Shown: positions 19,239 to 28,368, counted from the first letter of the stretch. The stretch is DNA of 64,000 bases from Sporosarcina beigongshangi (GCF_016820535.1 NZ_JADHDY010000008.1:119107-183106), one strand, 5' to 3'. Numbers and translations are program-made. Notes: generated by a model from the sequence alone, not told the origin.

Positions 19239-19427
19239 ATGAAAATGTCTACACTGTTGCTGCACACCTTCTCCATGGCCTTCCCCATCGTTGTGGTGGT
19301 GCTGGGGATCATGGTGCTGGTGGGCAAGAGCGTCTTCCTGCCGTGGTTCATCGGCGCGCTGGTCATCATGATCGTGCTGCTGGTGCTGTTGTACCTGGAC
19401 AAGAAGAAGAACCCAGCCGCCAAATAG
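19239..19427 (+). CDS. Small two-helix membrane protein
   Basis: Predicted protein of 62 aa: a very short cytoplasmic end, two hydrophobic helices (about residues 8-30 and 34-54) separated by GKSVFLP, and a basic tail DKKKNPAAK. A weak purine-rich site (GAAAG) lies about 8 nt before ATG 19239. It follows the gltA terminator, so it probably has its own promoter or is fed by read-through. I do not recognise a family. Confidence 0.6.
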   Translation: MKMSTLLLHTFSMAFPIVVVVLGIMVLVGKSVFLPWFIGALVIMIVLLVLLYLDKKKNPAAK

Positions 19428-19507
19428 GGCGGACTCGCAGGAACAGGCGGATCGGAGCGGCACAGGCATGCGGGTGGCACCCGGCCTAGCATCGGCCGCC
19501 CTCCTGC

Positions 19508-19598
19508 CGACGCTCTATCACCTTTCGGGGCGATTCGGCGAACGCTCTATCACCTTTCGGGGCGATTCGGCGAACGCTCTGTCACCTTTCGGGGCGGA
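19508..19598. repeat. Family A tandem repeat (three direct units)
   Basis: Three near-identical units of 31-32 bp beginning at 19508, 19539 and 19571, built on CGCTCTATCACCTTTCGGG with a GCGATTCGG spacer; the third has GTC for ATC. The array sits between the small membrane protein and the 3' end of the minus-strand binding protein. The same core appears, partly inverted, at 37741-37929. Confidence 0.9.
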
Positions 19599-19627
19599 TG
19601 ATGCGAGGTTCCGTTGGGGACCGGGTG

Positions 19628-20554
19628 CTACTTTTCCACGTCGGGGTTGATTTCGGCCTTGTCGATGGCAATGTTGCCCACGCCCCACTGGTCCAGGATC
19701 TTCTTGTAGGCGCCGTCAGCCATCAACTTGTTTAGGGCTTTGGCAACGACATCCGCGAATTCCGGGTCGTCCAGGGCGACGGCCATGCCGACGGGAGAGG
19801 CGTCATAAGATTCGCCGAGCGCCTCCACTGCCCCGTCCGTCTGGGTGACGGCGTACAAGGTGCTGATTGATCCGGCGGCCATGGCGTCCGCCCCACCGGT
19901 CACCAAGCGGGTCGTGACGTCGGACTGGTTCTTCAGGCTGATGACCTTGATCGCGGGCTTTCCGGTGTCGGTGCACGTCTTGTTCCGGTCAACGAGGTCC
20001 TTTGTCTCCTGGAACGAGCCCGTCTGGACAGCCACCGTGCGGCCGCAGATGTCATCGAGGCTGAACCCGCTCGGGTTGCCCTTTTGCACGCCCCACTGTG
20101 TTCCCGCAGCAATGTAGCTGACAAAGTTTGCTGACTTCTTGCGTTCGTTGGTGATGAAGAATGACGACGCGCTTAGATCGTACTTGGTGCCGATCGCCGG
20201 CAGGATGCTCGGGAACGATGCCGTCTGGGGGTCGACCTCCAGGTCCAGCAGGGCGCCGACGGCTTTGACCAGGTCCACGTCGTATCCGATGGGCGTTTGG
20301 CCGTCCGTGCCGCCCAGGTATTCCGCAGGGGCGTAAGAGGTGTCCATGCCCACCACGAGCTTGCCCTTGTCACGCAGGGCCTGCGGCACTGCGGCGGCCA
20401 GTGCGTCGTCCTTCTTGACGCTTGACAGGTCAAACGTGGCGCCTCCCTGGGCGGGCACATCACCTTCGAGGGAGGCATTGTTGCACCCGGTAAGGACGAG
20501 TGAACAGGCAAAGAGCGCTGCAACGGCGGAGGATACTGCTCGTTTTGTGGCCAT
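19628..20554 (-). CDS. Orphan polar amino-acid ABC substrate-binding lipoprotein
   Basis: SBP_bac_3 family binding protein, about 308 aa. Lipoprotein signal with lipobox LTGC (Cys about residue 24), then KLVVGMDTSYAPAEYLGG and IGYDVDLVKAVGALLDLE typical of glutamine/cystine/arginine binders. No permease or ATPase is adjacent; the gluABCD-type importer 8 kb away has its own binding protein, so this one may share that importer or another elsewhere. An in-frame ATG at 20563 lies too close to the GAAGAGA site, so the ATG at 20554 is favoured. It diverges from an M20 amidohydrolase gene, hinting that both act on the same amino-acid conjugate. Confidence 0.88.
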   Translation of the reverse strand: MATKRAVSSAVAALFACSLVLTGCNNASLEGDVPAQGGATFDLSSVKKDDALAAAVPQALRDKGKLVVGMDTSYAPAEYLGGTDGQTPIGYDVDLVKAVGALLDLEVDPQTASFPSILPAIGTKYDLSASSFFITNERKKSANFVSYIAAGTQWGVQKGNPSGFSLDDICGRTVAVQTGSFQETKDLVDRNKTCTDTGKPAIKVISLKNQSDVTTRLVTGGADAMAAGSISTLYAVTQTDGAVEALGESYDASPVGMAVALDDPEFADVVAKALNKLMADGAYKKILDQWGVGNIAIDKAEINPDVEK

Positions 20555-20617
20555 GGGGAACATTTCTCTTCGGAACGTTTACAGTGGGAGTCTGAACGCT
20601 GGCGCCCAAAATACTGC

Positions 20618-20630
20618 GGAATTGAATTCC
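20618..20630. promoter_or_regulatory. Perfect palindrome between divergent transport and hydrolase genes
   Basis: GGAATTGAATTCC is a perfect 6+1+6 dyad 64 bp upstream of the binding-protein start and 86 bp upstream of the amidohydrolase start. It is well placed to be an operator for both. The TetR gene just beyond the hydrolase is the obvious candidate regulator. Confidence 0.4.
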
Positions 20631-20715
20631 ATTAGCATGTGTGAGGCGCCACAGACCTGTCAAATAGGTCTCAGCCAGTGAAAATGCGTCTACAGGCCAC
20701 GTAGAAAGGACTAAC

Positions 20716-21921
20716 ATGGCAACGTTGCACGAACGGGCTCTGGAGCTCGCGCCGGAGCTCATTAAGTTCCGCCACCAACTCCACATGCACCCTGAGATTG
20801 GCCTGCAGCTGCCGCAGACCCAGGCGTCGGTCCTGGCGCAACTGGAGGCACTGGACGGTTTGGAAATCACCCTTGGCGCGCGCCAGAGCTCCATCGCCGT
20901 CGTGCTGCGCGGCGAAAAGCCGGCAACCGAGGCGGGGCCGCGCCCGGTGGTGCTGCTGCGCGGCGACATGGACGCCCTGCCCGTCACGGAACAGACCGAC
21001 CTCGAGTTCGCATCAACGGTGCCCGGAGCCATGCACGCCTGCGGGCATGATGTACACACCGCCGGCCTGTATGGGGCGTTGCGCCTGCTCCACGAACGCC
21101 GGCACGAACTCGCCTCCGACGTGGTCTTCATGTTCCAGCCTGGCGAAGAGGCTTACGACGGTGCCCGCATCATGATCGAGGAAGGCGTCCTGGACGCCGC
21201 TGGACGGCGCGCAGATGCAGCGTTCGGATTGCACGTCTTCTCGGCCGAGTACGCCAACGGTGTTTTCCACTCGAGGCCCGGGCCGCTCATGGCCGGGTGT
21301 GATGAAATCTTTGTCACCGTCCAGGGTTCCGGCGGGCACGGATCCACGCCGCACCTGACGCGCGACCCCGTTCCCGTGGCCTGTGAAATGGTGCTTGCCA
21401 TGCAGACTGTCGTCACCCGCCACTTCAACGTCTTCGACCCGGTGGTGGCCACGGTGGGGCGGATCGCTGCCGGGACGCAGGCCAACATCATCCCGGACAG
21501 CGCGGTGTTCGACGTGACCTTGAGGTCATTCTCACCGGAGCACAAGGAACTACTCTTGGCTGACCTGACGCGGCTGTTCCGTGGCATCGGCGAAGCCCAC
21601 GGCATGACCGTGGACATTGAGGCCACACCCGACTATCCGGTGACGGTCAACGACGCCGGTGAACAGGCCTACGCCGCAGGCGTCATTGCCGAGGTGTTTG
21701 GCGCCGAGCAATTCCGGCAGATGCCGTTCCCCATCCCGGGATCGGAGGACTTCTCCCATGTCCTGCGCGAAGTTCCGGGCGCGTTCATCATGCTGGGCGC
21801 CTGCACCGGAGACGATCCCGCCACTGCGCCGTCCAACCATTCGGCACGGGCAGACTTTGACGACTCCTCCGTGCCCAGGGCTGCCGCCGCGTTGGCGGAG
21901 TTGGCATTCCGCCGTTTCTAG
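20716..21921 (+). CDS. M20 family amidohydrolase (hippurate/amino-acid conjugate hydrolase type)
   Basis: Metal-dependent amidohydrolase, 401 aa, of the M20D group that splits N-acyl amino acids such as hippurate, IAA-amino acids or N-acetyl amino acids. Metal site residues are in MHACGHDVHTAGL and PGEEAYDGARIM, with GLHVFSAEY following; the dimerisation domain is central and the C-terminal HSARADFDDSS closes the metal site. AGAAAGG lies 8 nt before ATG. It is followed 45 bp later by a TetR regulator, probably in the same transcript. The exact substrate is not determinable. Confidence 0.9.
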   Translation: MATLHERALELAPELIKFRHQLHMHPEIGLQLPQTQASVLAQLEALDGLEITLGARQSSIAVVLRGEKPATEAGPRPVVLLRGDMDALPVTEQTDLEFASTVPGAMHACGHDVHTAGLYGALRLLHERRHELASDVVFMFQPGEEAYDGARIMIEEGVLDAAGRRADAAFGLHVFSAEYANGVFHSRPGPLMAGCDEIFVTVQGSGGHGSTPHLTRDPVPVACEMVLAMQTVVTRHFNVFDPVVATVGRIAAGTQANIIPDSAVFDVTLRSFSPEHKELLLADLTRLFRGIGEAHGMTVDIEATPDYPVTVNDAGEQAYAAGVIAEVFGAEQFRQMPFPIPGSEDFSHVLREVPGAFIMLGACTGDDPATAPSNHSARADFDDSSVPRAAAALAELAFRRF

Positions 21922-21966
21922 CTGCGGCATTGAGCATTCATGAAACAAGTGTGCTAAAACAGATGG

Positions 21967-22590
21967 GTGCCCAAAATTGTAAACGCCGATGACCGCCGCG
22001 AACTCGTTGCGGATGCCGTATTTCGAGTCATTGCAGAGCGTGGCCTGACACAAGCATCGCTACGTAATGTGGCCTCGCAGGCCGGCCTGGCGTTGGGTTC
22101 CGTGAGGCACTATTTTGAAAACCAGGCCGAGCTCATGGAGTTCGCCTTTCGGGTCAATTCCGAGCGCATCCACCTGCGGGCCCTCGACGTTTTGGAAACT
22201 CTGGAACAGGAGGGACTGCCGGCGTCCCGCAACGGCCTGCTGGACCAGTGCGCCGGTGTCCTTGAAGAACTGCTGCCTCTCGACGACGAAAGGCGTTCGG
22301 ATGCCGTGGTCCACATGGAGTTCATGCTTGATGCCCGGACCAACCCGGACCTGCTTGATGCCGCACAGGACGACTACCGTGCCACGGGCGCCATCGTCGG
22401 CCGTGTACTGCTGGCAATGATGGAAAGCCCCCTCACCATTGCCAATCTGGTCCCTGTGGATGAAGCGGAGCGGCTGATCGCAGTGTTGGACGGACTGGGC
22501 CTGCGCATGGTGCTCCAGCCTGCGTGGGCGGCACCGGAACAAGGCCGGGCCACCCTTCGCCGCCATTTGGCCGCACTGCTCACATCGTAA
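21967..22590 (+). CDS. TetR-family transcriptional regulator
   Basis: Repressor-type protein, 207 aa, starting with GTG. The N-terminal TetR helix-turn-helix covers residues 10-55 (ADAVFRVIAERGLTQASLRN, then LALGSVRHYFENQAELMEFA). The C-terminal part is a ligand-binding helical bundle resembling the BetI/TetR_C_6 group. By position it could control the amidohydrolase and the divergent binding protein, perhaps through the palindrome at 20618. The effector is unknown. Confidence 0.88.
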   Translation: MPKIVNADDRRELVADAVFRVIAERGLTQASLRNVASQAGLALGSVRHYFENQAELMEFAFRVNSERIHLRALDVLETLEQEGLPASRNGLLDQCAGVLEELLPLDDERRSDAVVHMEFMLDARTNPDLLDAAQDDYRATGAIVGRVLLAMMESPLTIANLVPVDEAERLIAVLDGLGLRMVLQPAWAAPEQGRATLRRHLAALLTS

Positions 22591-22851
22591 CTGCCCCCTC
22601 GACCCTCGCGCAGATAGGGGCCGATTTTCACGCCCGCCCGCTCACAAGTGGCGAGGCCCGGGCCGATGTTGATGAGACGGTGCGGCAGCTGCCCAGAATC
22701 TGCACGAGCGTTCGGCGGTAGTCGCCCACATGTGTGTGAGCGTCTGTATTGGAGTGGGGTTTGTACCACTTGGTGCCTTGTGAAGCGCTTGCGGGTAATC
22801 TTGGATTTGTGATTGCTGCAACATTTTTTGCGGCGGTTGGAGGCGAGAAAG

Positions 22852-23463
22852 ATGCATCATACCGGCGGCCCTGGCTGGCGAATTACCATGGACACCTGCC
22901 AGCCCATGCTCATGGCACTGTACCTGCGCGACGTCTCCGGACTGGTGGGCGCCGGCACACCAGCGCTGTCCCACGTGGCGCCGTCCGTCAGGGCCGCGGA
23001 CCACACCATGTTGACGGCGGGGGTGGGCGGAACGGACGCGCTGCGCGACCAGTGGGAGGTCTGGTGGGGTCGGTTGCTGGCAAACTTCCCCAACATCGGT
23101 CAGGAACTCACGCCGCCTGACTTCCCTGAACTGGCGGGGATGCCCGCCCTGCAAAGGGTGGCCCACGCCCACTACGGCTCGGCGCTGACCTGGTCCCGGG
23201 AACAGACACAGCTGTACAGCATGATGGCGGCCCAGCGGGAAACCCTGGGCGGGCACAAGATTCTGGCAGACCTGGTGCAAAACCGCGAAATGGAGCTGGG
23301 GCGCAGCGCCCGCGACTTCACGCTGACCATTGTGGAGGTGCCGTTGGCGGAACAGCGTGCCTGGTTCATTGAACCCGACAGGCTCATCATGAGCTCGCAC
23401 CTGCTGGACGACCACGAGAACTTCCGCAGCTACGTCCAGCCGGTGGTGGAACTTCTGGTCTAG
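22852..23463 (+). CDS. Conserved-looking protein of unknown function, 203 aa
   Basis: The start ATG at 22852 has an excellent ribosome binding site (GGAGG, 8 nt upstream); an upstream TTG in frame is less likely. The protein is soluble, mildly acidic, with Trp-rich helices (DQWEVWWGRLLANFPN) and a late segment VEVPLAEQRAWFIEPDRLIM. No catalytic motif, signal peptide or TM helix is visible and I do not recognise a family. It stands alone between a TetR gene and a convergent secreted protein. The 261 bp gap before it (22591-22851) holds no gene I can support. Confidence 0.7.
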   Translation: MHHTGGPGWRITMDTCQPMLMALYLRDVSGLVGAGTPALSHVAPSVRAADHTMLTAGVGGTDALRDQWEVWWGRLLANFPNIGQELTPPDFPELAGMPALQRVAHAHYGSALTWSREQTQLYSMMAAQRETLGGHKILADLVQNREMELGRSARDFTLTIVEVPLAEQRAWFIEPDRLIMSSHLLDDHENFRSYVQPVVELLV

Positions 23464-23475
23464 GTTGCAGCCCTG

Positions 23476-24357
23476 TCAGGAAGCGGCCATGACCGTGATG
23501 ACTACCTGCGCAGTCGAGGCGATGTCGCTGGGCTGCCAGCCCACGTTGGCTCCGCCCTTGTTGTCGCTGCGGTCCCAAGTCTCGCCGGCATGGCTGACCT
23601 CCACAATGCCCAACTCCAGGGCGTTCGCCACGGCCCAGTGCGCCAGCATCCAGCCGTGAACCCCGGGCACGTCAAATGTCATGGCTGTGCCCGAGTCGCC
23701 TGCAACAACAACGGGCGACAGCACGGCAAGTGCACCCATGGCCTCTTGTGCCCCCGCGGTCACGTCGTCGGGCAGCCCGGCAGCCGCTGCCTCGGGCAGG
23801 GTGCAGGAGAGCCCGCCGGCGGTCTCGCCCGTCAGCGCGGATGCGAAGGCGCGCGCCAGCGCCTCATGCTGCGCGTAGGCCTCGGGAAAACCAGAACGCT
23901 GGACGGTCTGGGCGGCGTCGTTCACGGACATGTCCAGGTAGCCCGGCACTTTTTCCAACACGTTGTAAAACGCGTTGGCCGAATACAGCGGGTCCATGAT
24001 TTGCTCCACCGATCCCCAGTCCTGCGAGGGCCGCTGCTGGAACAGCCCCACCGAGTCACGGTCGCCGTAGGAGATGTTGCGCAGCGCCGACTCCTGCAGT
24101 GCCGTCGCAAGGGCGATGGATGCGGCCCGGGCCGGCATGCCCCGCTGCACCGAAATCTCGGAAATCAGGGCTGCGTTCCGGGTTTGTTCCGTGGACATCG
24201 TGTAGCTGGCACCACCCACGGTGGCGGTGCAGCCCACCGCGAGCCGAGGCTCCATGGCGTTGCTGAGCGAGCGCGCCAGCCATATGCCGGCACCGGCCAG
24301 CAGTGAAATGAGGATGAGTATGGCGATCGAGAGTCCGACGGCGCCGCGTGCCTTCAC
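23476..24357 (-). CDS. Membrane-anchored extracytoplasmic protein, lysozyme-like core
   Basis: 293 aa with one N-terminal signal-anchor (residues 7-29) and an exported remainder. Residues 60-150 contain a set of motifs that resemble lytic transglycosylases: ALATALQESALRN (candidate catalytic Glu), DSVGLFQQRPSQDWG (like the GLMQ motif) and SANAFYNVLEKVPGY. Databases have sometimes named relatives heavy metal transporter, which nothing in the sequence supports. A Gly/Ala-rich linker is followed by a C-terminal half ending in VHGWMLAHWAVANALELG. Possibly a peptidoglycan-acting enzyme. Starts with GTG preceded by GGGGA. Confidence 0.7.
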   Translation of the reverse strand: MKARGAVGLSIAILILISLLAGAGIWLARSLSNAMEPRLAVGCTATVGGASYTMSTEQTRNAALISEISVQRGMPARAASIALATALQESALRNISYGDRDSVGLFQQRPSQDWGSVEQIMDPLYSANAFYNVLEKVPGYLDMSVNDAAQTVQRSGFPEAYAQHEALARAFASALTGETAGGLSCTLPEAAAAGLPDDVTAGAQEAMGALAVLSPVVVAGDSGTAMTFDVPGVHGWMLAHWAVANALELGIVEVSHAGETWDRSDNKGGANVGWQPSDIASTAQVVITVMAAS

Positions 24358-24432
24358 GGGGCATCCCCGCCCTGCGCCGGCACCTGTCCGGCTCCGGCTT
24401 GCGCCGCGGCCGGGCAGGTGTCGGGGGAAAGA

Positions 24433-25422
24433 TTAGTTGGCATGCAGGCTTTCGTTCAGCGCCACAGTTGAGCCCTTGCGGGGCAGCACTTCGACCTCAC
24501 CGGAGGTGGAGTTGCGGCGGAACAGGAGGTTGGGCACGCCTGAAAGCTCACTGGCCTTGACGATCACTGTGGTGTCTTCGCCGTCGTCGTTCTTGGGGCC
24601 CAAAACCCGCACACGGGTGCCGGCGGTGACGTACAGCCCGGCCTCCACGACGGAGTCGTCGCCGATGCTGATGCCCACACCGGAGTTGGCGCCCAGGAGC
24701 ACGCGCTCGCCCAGTGCCACACGGGTCGTGCCGCCGCCGGAGAGGGTGCCCATGATGGAGGCGCCGCCGCCCACGTCGGTGCCGTTGCCCACCACGACGC
24801 CGGCCGAGATGCGGCCCTCGACCATGGAGGTGCCCAGCGTGCCGGCGTTGAAGTTCACAAAGCCCTCGTGCATGACAGTGGTGCCTTCGGCCAGGTGCGC
24901 ACCCAGGCGCACGCGGTCGGCGTCTGCGATGCGGACGCCGGAGGGAACCACGTAGTCCACCATGCGGGGGAACTTGTCCACGGAGTAGACGGTGACCTGG
25001 CCGCGGCGGCGCAGGCGGGCGCGTGTCAGCTCGAAACCCTCGACGGCGGCCGGGCCGAAGTTGGTCCACACCACGTTGTTGAGCGTGCCAAAGATGCCGT
25101 CGAGATTGATCGTGTTGGGCGCTGCGAGGCGGTGCGAGAGCAGGTGCAGGCGCAGGTAGGCGTCGACGGTGTCGGCAGGGGCCTCGTCCAGGTCGATCTG
25201 GACGAACACGGCCTTCTGGTGCACCTGTCGGTCGGCGTCTGTGCCGGCGGCGGCGAGGGCGGACAGCTCCGGATCAGCGTCCGGTGCGCCGCCGAGTGTG
25301 TCCGAGGCCAGGCCGAGGGCGGGGGCCGGGAACCACACGTCGAGCACCTCGCCGCCGTTGGTGACCGTGGCGATGCCTTGGCCGTGGGCGGATCGGTTGC
25401 TCGGGGCTGGGGTTGCAGTCAT
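24433..25422 (-). CDS. dapD: Tetrahydrodipicolinate N-succinyltransferase DapD (actinobacterial type)
   Basis: Transfers succinyl from succinyl-CoA to tetrahydrodipicolinate, an early step of the succinylase pathway to diaminopimelate and lysine; 329 aa. The N-terminal half is typical of the long actinobacterial DapD; the C-terminal half contains the left-handed beta-helix hexapeptide repeats ([19 protein letters not shown], then [18 protein letters not shown]). The ATG at 25422 is preferred over a GTG two codons upstream. With dapC and dapE it supplies most of the branch. Confidence 0.93.
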   Translation of the reverse strand: MTATPAPSNRSAHGQGIATVTNGGEVLDVWFPAPALGLASDTLGGAPDADPELSALAAAGTDADRQVHQKAVFVQIDLDEAPADTVDAYLRLHLLSHRLAAPNTINLDGIFGTLNNVVWTNFGPAAVEGFELTRARLRRRGQVTVYSVDKFPRMVDYVVPSGVRIADADRVRLGAHLAEGTTVMHEGFVNFNAGTLGTSMVEGRISAGVVVGNGTDVGGGASIMGTLSGGGTTRVALGERVLLGANSGVGISIGDDSVVEAGLYVTAGTRVRVLGPKNDDGEDTTVIVKASELSGVPNLLFRRNSTSGEVEVLPRKGSTVALNESLHAN

Positions 25423-25494
25423 GCACACAGTTTATCCGCACCCGCCTGGGTGTTTTCTGCAGGCGCCGAAACATTGCGATGCAGGAGGCGCCGG

Positions 25495-27078
25495 CTACGC
25501 CACCGTGAAGCTGACGCTGTGCAGTCCCGTGGCGCCATCCGGGGCCGGAGGCGCATCGGCGGCGGCCTGCAGGGTGCCCGTTCCGTCATAAGCCCGGACC
25601 CGGGCAGTGTGTGTGCCGGCGGCGGCGCCGTCCCAGATGAAGGACCACTGCCGCCACGTGTCCACCGAGGCTTCGGCGGCGAGTTGCGCACTGAGCCAGG
25701 GTCCGCCGTCGAACTGGACCTCAACTTTGGAAATGCCGCGGTGCTGCGCCCAGGCACTGCCGCCCAGGGCCACCTTCCCGCCGGGCAGCTGGGCGCCGCT
25801 GCGCGGGACCTCTATGCGCGAGGCCGTCTTGACGGGTCCGTGCGACGACCAGCCGCGGGTGGTCCAGTATGCGGTCTGCTGCGCGAAGGTCGTGACCTCC
25901 AGCTCCACGACCCACTTGGTCGCCGAGACGTAGCCGTACAGTCCCGGGACCACCATGCGCACCGGGAATCCGTGGTCCACGGGCAGGGGCTCCCCGTTCA
26001 TGCCCACGGCCAGCAGCGCATTGCGCCCGTCCTGCAGCACCGGCAGGGGAGTGGAGGCGGTGAACCCGTCCACGCTGGTGGAGAGCACCATGTCGGCCCC
26101 GGGCAGCGGCCTGGCACGCGAGAGCACCTCCCGCAGCGGCAGCCCCAGCCACGTCGCATTGCCCACCAGGTTCCCGCCCACCTCGTTGGACACGCACGCC
26201 AGCGTCACCTGCGCCTCCACAAGATCCTGCGCCAGCAGCTCGTCAAAACCCATGGTGAATTCCTGCTCCACCATGCCGTGCACCCGCAGCGCCCACGTGC
26301 CTGGATCCACCTCCGGGGGCACCAGCGCGGTGTCAATTCGGTAAAAATCGCCGTTCGGGGTGGTGAACGGGACCACCCCGGCCACCGCCGACTGCACCCC
26401 CTCCGGCAGCGGCGGCGCCGGGGTGTGCGGCGCGGGCAGTCTGAGCGAGGCCCGGACGTTGTTCACCACGGTCCGCGTGCGGTTCAGCAGCGTACCTGCC
26501 AGGCCAAGCACGACGGCGGCAGCCGCCACAGCGGCCGATCCCGCCAGGAATGCGCGCCGGCTTGGGTTCCCCGGCTGCTGCGGCTGGTCGGGGCGCGCGG
26601 CGGGGCCCGGCTTGGCGGCCTCCACGGCCTGCTCCGTGAGCATGCGCAGCGACCACAGGGCCGCGCCGGTGCCGACGGCAAGGGGCAGGATGTCGAGGGG
26701 GCCGGCGCCGTTGCGGGTCAGCACGCAGGCGGCCATGGCGACGGCGGCTGCCAGCACCAAGGCGTTGGCCGTGCGCGGGCGCTTCAGGGCCAGAATGCCG
26801 ATGGCAGCCGAGGAGGCTGCGGCCACGACTGCCATGGCAGTGAGCAGGGCTGTTTTGTCGTTGGTGCCGAAGGTGGCGATGGCAAAGTCCTTCAGCCACG
26901 CCGGGGTGAAGTCGATGAAGGTGGCGCCCACCGCAGTAAAAGGGGTGGACGCCGGACCGAAGAAGATGGACAGCAGCTGGGCCGTGCCAAAGAGAATGGC
27001 CGCGGAAGCCGCGCCTGCGAGGGCGCCGCGCCAGGCACCGGCCTGCGGCTGCCGCGATGGCGTTTCCCGTGCGGACAT
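25495..27078 (-). CDS. Membrane-anchored molybdopterin oxidoreductase (sulfite oxidase/YedY fold)
   Basis: 527 aa. Residues 1-200 hold four to five hydrophobic helices (about 16-40, 70-95, 105-122, 128-145 and 175-197). The last follows a basic RRAF sequence and may act as a Tat-like or stop-transfer segment. The remainder is the oxidoreductase molybdopterin-binding domain (from about 240; Mo-ligand Cys in VTLACVSNEVGGNLVG; then NATWLGLPLREVL) and the C-terminal Mo-co dimerisation domain (ISKVEVQFDGGPWLSAQL). The domain would face outside the cell. The substrate could be sulfite or an oxidised sulfur group, which is inferred from the family only. Confidence 0.9.
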   Translation of the reverse strand: MSARETPSRQPQAGAWRGALAGAASAAILFGTAQLLSIFFGPASTPFTAVGATFIDFTPAWLKDFAIATFGTNDKTALLTAMAVVAAASSAAIGILALKRPRTANALVLAAAVAMAACVLTRNGAGPLDILPLAVGTGAALWSLRMLTEQAVEAAKPGPAARPDQPQQPGNPSRRAFLAGSAAVAAAAVVLGLAGTLLNRTRTVVNNVRASLRLPAPHTPAPPLPEGVQSAVAGVVPFTTPNGDFYRIDTALVPPEVDPGTWALRVHGMVEQEFTMGFDELLAQDLVEAQVTLACVSNEVGGNLVGNATWLGLPLREVLSRARPLPGADMVLSTSVDGFTASTPLPVLQDGRNALLAVGMNGEPLPVDHGFPVRMVVPGLYGYVSATKWVVELEVTTFAQQTAYWTTRGWSSHGPVKTASRIEVPRSGAQLPGGKVALGGSAWAQHRGISKVEVQFDGGPWLSAQLAAEASVDTWRQWSFIWDGAAAGTHTARVRAYDGTGTLQAAADAPPAPDGATGLHSVSFTVA

Positions 27079-27173
27079 GGCTGGTGCTTTCTGTCTGGCG
27101 TGAACGATTCCCTGCCTCTACGCTACTGCGCCGCCGCCACGGTGGCACCCCCGGGCGCCGGTAAACTGGCTGC

Positions 27174-28334
27174 ATGACCCAAGAGAGCGATCCCATAGCA
27201 GCCTTCCACCCCTCAGCCCCAGCCGACCACGGGGGAACAAGCGAAGGCGGGCCGGGCGCCGTCGTGCTTGACGTGCACGGGGACGTGGCCGAACTGACGG
27301 CGGCGATCATGGACATTGAGTCGGTCTCGGGCAACGAGCGGGCGCTGGCGGACGCGGTGGAAGCGGCGTTGCGGGCCCTCCCCCAGCTGTCGGTCTCGCG
27401 CAACGGCGACTCAATCGTGGCCCGGACGGAGCTGGGCCGGGCCGAGCGGATCATCCTGGCCGGCCACCTGGACACGGTCCCGCTGCCCACCACCGAGGGC
27501 GCCCGCGGGACCGTCCCGAGCCAGTGGGACGGCGAGGTGCTCTACGGCCGCGGCGCCACCGACATGAAGGGCGGGGTGGCGGTGCAGCTGGCCATCGCGG
27601 CCACCGTGGCCGAACCCACCAAGGACATCACGTTCATCTTCTACGACCACGAGGAAGTGGCTGCTGCGAAGAGCGGGCTGGGGCGGCTGGTGCGTGAGAA
27701 CCGGGAACTGCTCGACGCGGACTTCGGCATCCTGCTGGAACCCACCAACGGCACTGTTGAGGGCGGCTGCAACGGTACCATCCGCTTTGAGGCCGCCACG
27801 CGCGGGCTGGCGGCGCACTCGGCGCGCGCCTGGATGGGGGAGAACGCAATCCACGCCGCGGCCCCCATCCTGGCCCGGCTCGCTGCGTATGAACCCGCCA
27901 CCGTGACTGTGGACGGGCTCGACTACCGGGAATCGCTCAACGCCGTGAAGATCCATGGCGGCACGGCCGGGAACGTCATCCCGGATGCCTGCGTGGTGGA
28001 GATCAATTATCGCTTTGCGCCGGACAAGTCGCCCGCCCAGGCCGAGGCGCACGTGCGGGCCCTGCTGGACGGCTTTGACCTGGTGTGCACCGACTCCTCG
28101 GCCGGCGCACGGCCCGGACTCAACGCGCCGGCGGCGGCATCGTTCGTGGCTGCTGTGGGGCGGGAGCCGCTGCCCAAGTACGGCTGGACAGACGTGGCGC
28201 GGCTGAGCGAGATGGGGATCCCGGCCGTGAACTTCGGCCCCGGCGACGCCCTGCTGGCACACTCCGACGACGAGCACGTCTCCGCCACGGCGATCCGGGA
28301 ATGCCTGGCGGCCCTGACCCGCTGGCTCAGCTGA
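27174..28334 (+). CDS. dapE: Succinyl-diaminopimelate desuccinylase DapE
   Basis: Di-zinc M20 peptidase-family enzyme, 386 aa, releasing succinate from N-succinyl-LL-diaminopimelate. Metal motifs: LAGHLDTVPLP, YGRGATDMKGGVAV and FYDHEEVAAAKSG, with LLEPTNGTVEGGCNG and the closing HSDDEHVSATAIRECL. A 25-residue extension rich in Pro and Gly precedes the domain. It completes the dapC, dapD, dapE trio in this region. A downstream hairpin and two palindromic elements follow. Confidence 0.92.
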   Translation: MTQESDPIAAFHPSAPADHGGTSEGGPGAVVLDVHGDVAELTAAIMDIESVSGNERALADAVEAALRALPQLSVSRNGDSIVARTELGRAERIILAGHLDTVPLPTTEGARGTVPSQWDGEVLYGRGATDMKGGVAVQLAIAATVAEPTKDITFIFYDHEEVAAAKSGLGRLVRENRELLDADFGILLEPTNGTVEGGCNGTIRFEAATRGLAAHSARAWMGENAIHAAAPILARLAAYEPATVTVDGLDYRESLNAVKIHGGTAGNVIPDACVVEINYRFAPDKSPAQAEAHVRALLDGFDLVCTDSSAGARPGLNAPAAASFVAAVGREPLPKYGWTDVARLSEMGIPAVNFGPGDALLAHSDDEHVSATAIRECLAALTRWLS

Positions 28335-28368
28335 CGCCGCCTGCAGTGCTGCAGCGCCTCCCGGCCCG

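Noticed and set aside
22374..22769. A 131-codon minus-strand frame before the unknown gene at 22852
   Set aside because: It mostly overlaps the TetR gene, has no ribosome binding site and its translation looks random.
24868..27177. A 769-codon plus-strand frame opposite dapD and the molybdopterin oxidoreductase
   Set aside because: Antisense shadow; both opposite genes have intact catalytic motifs.
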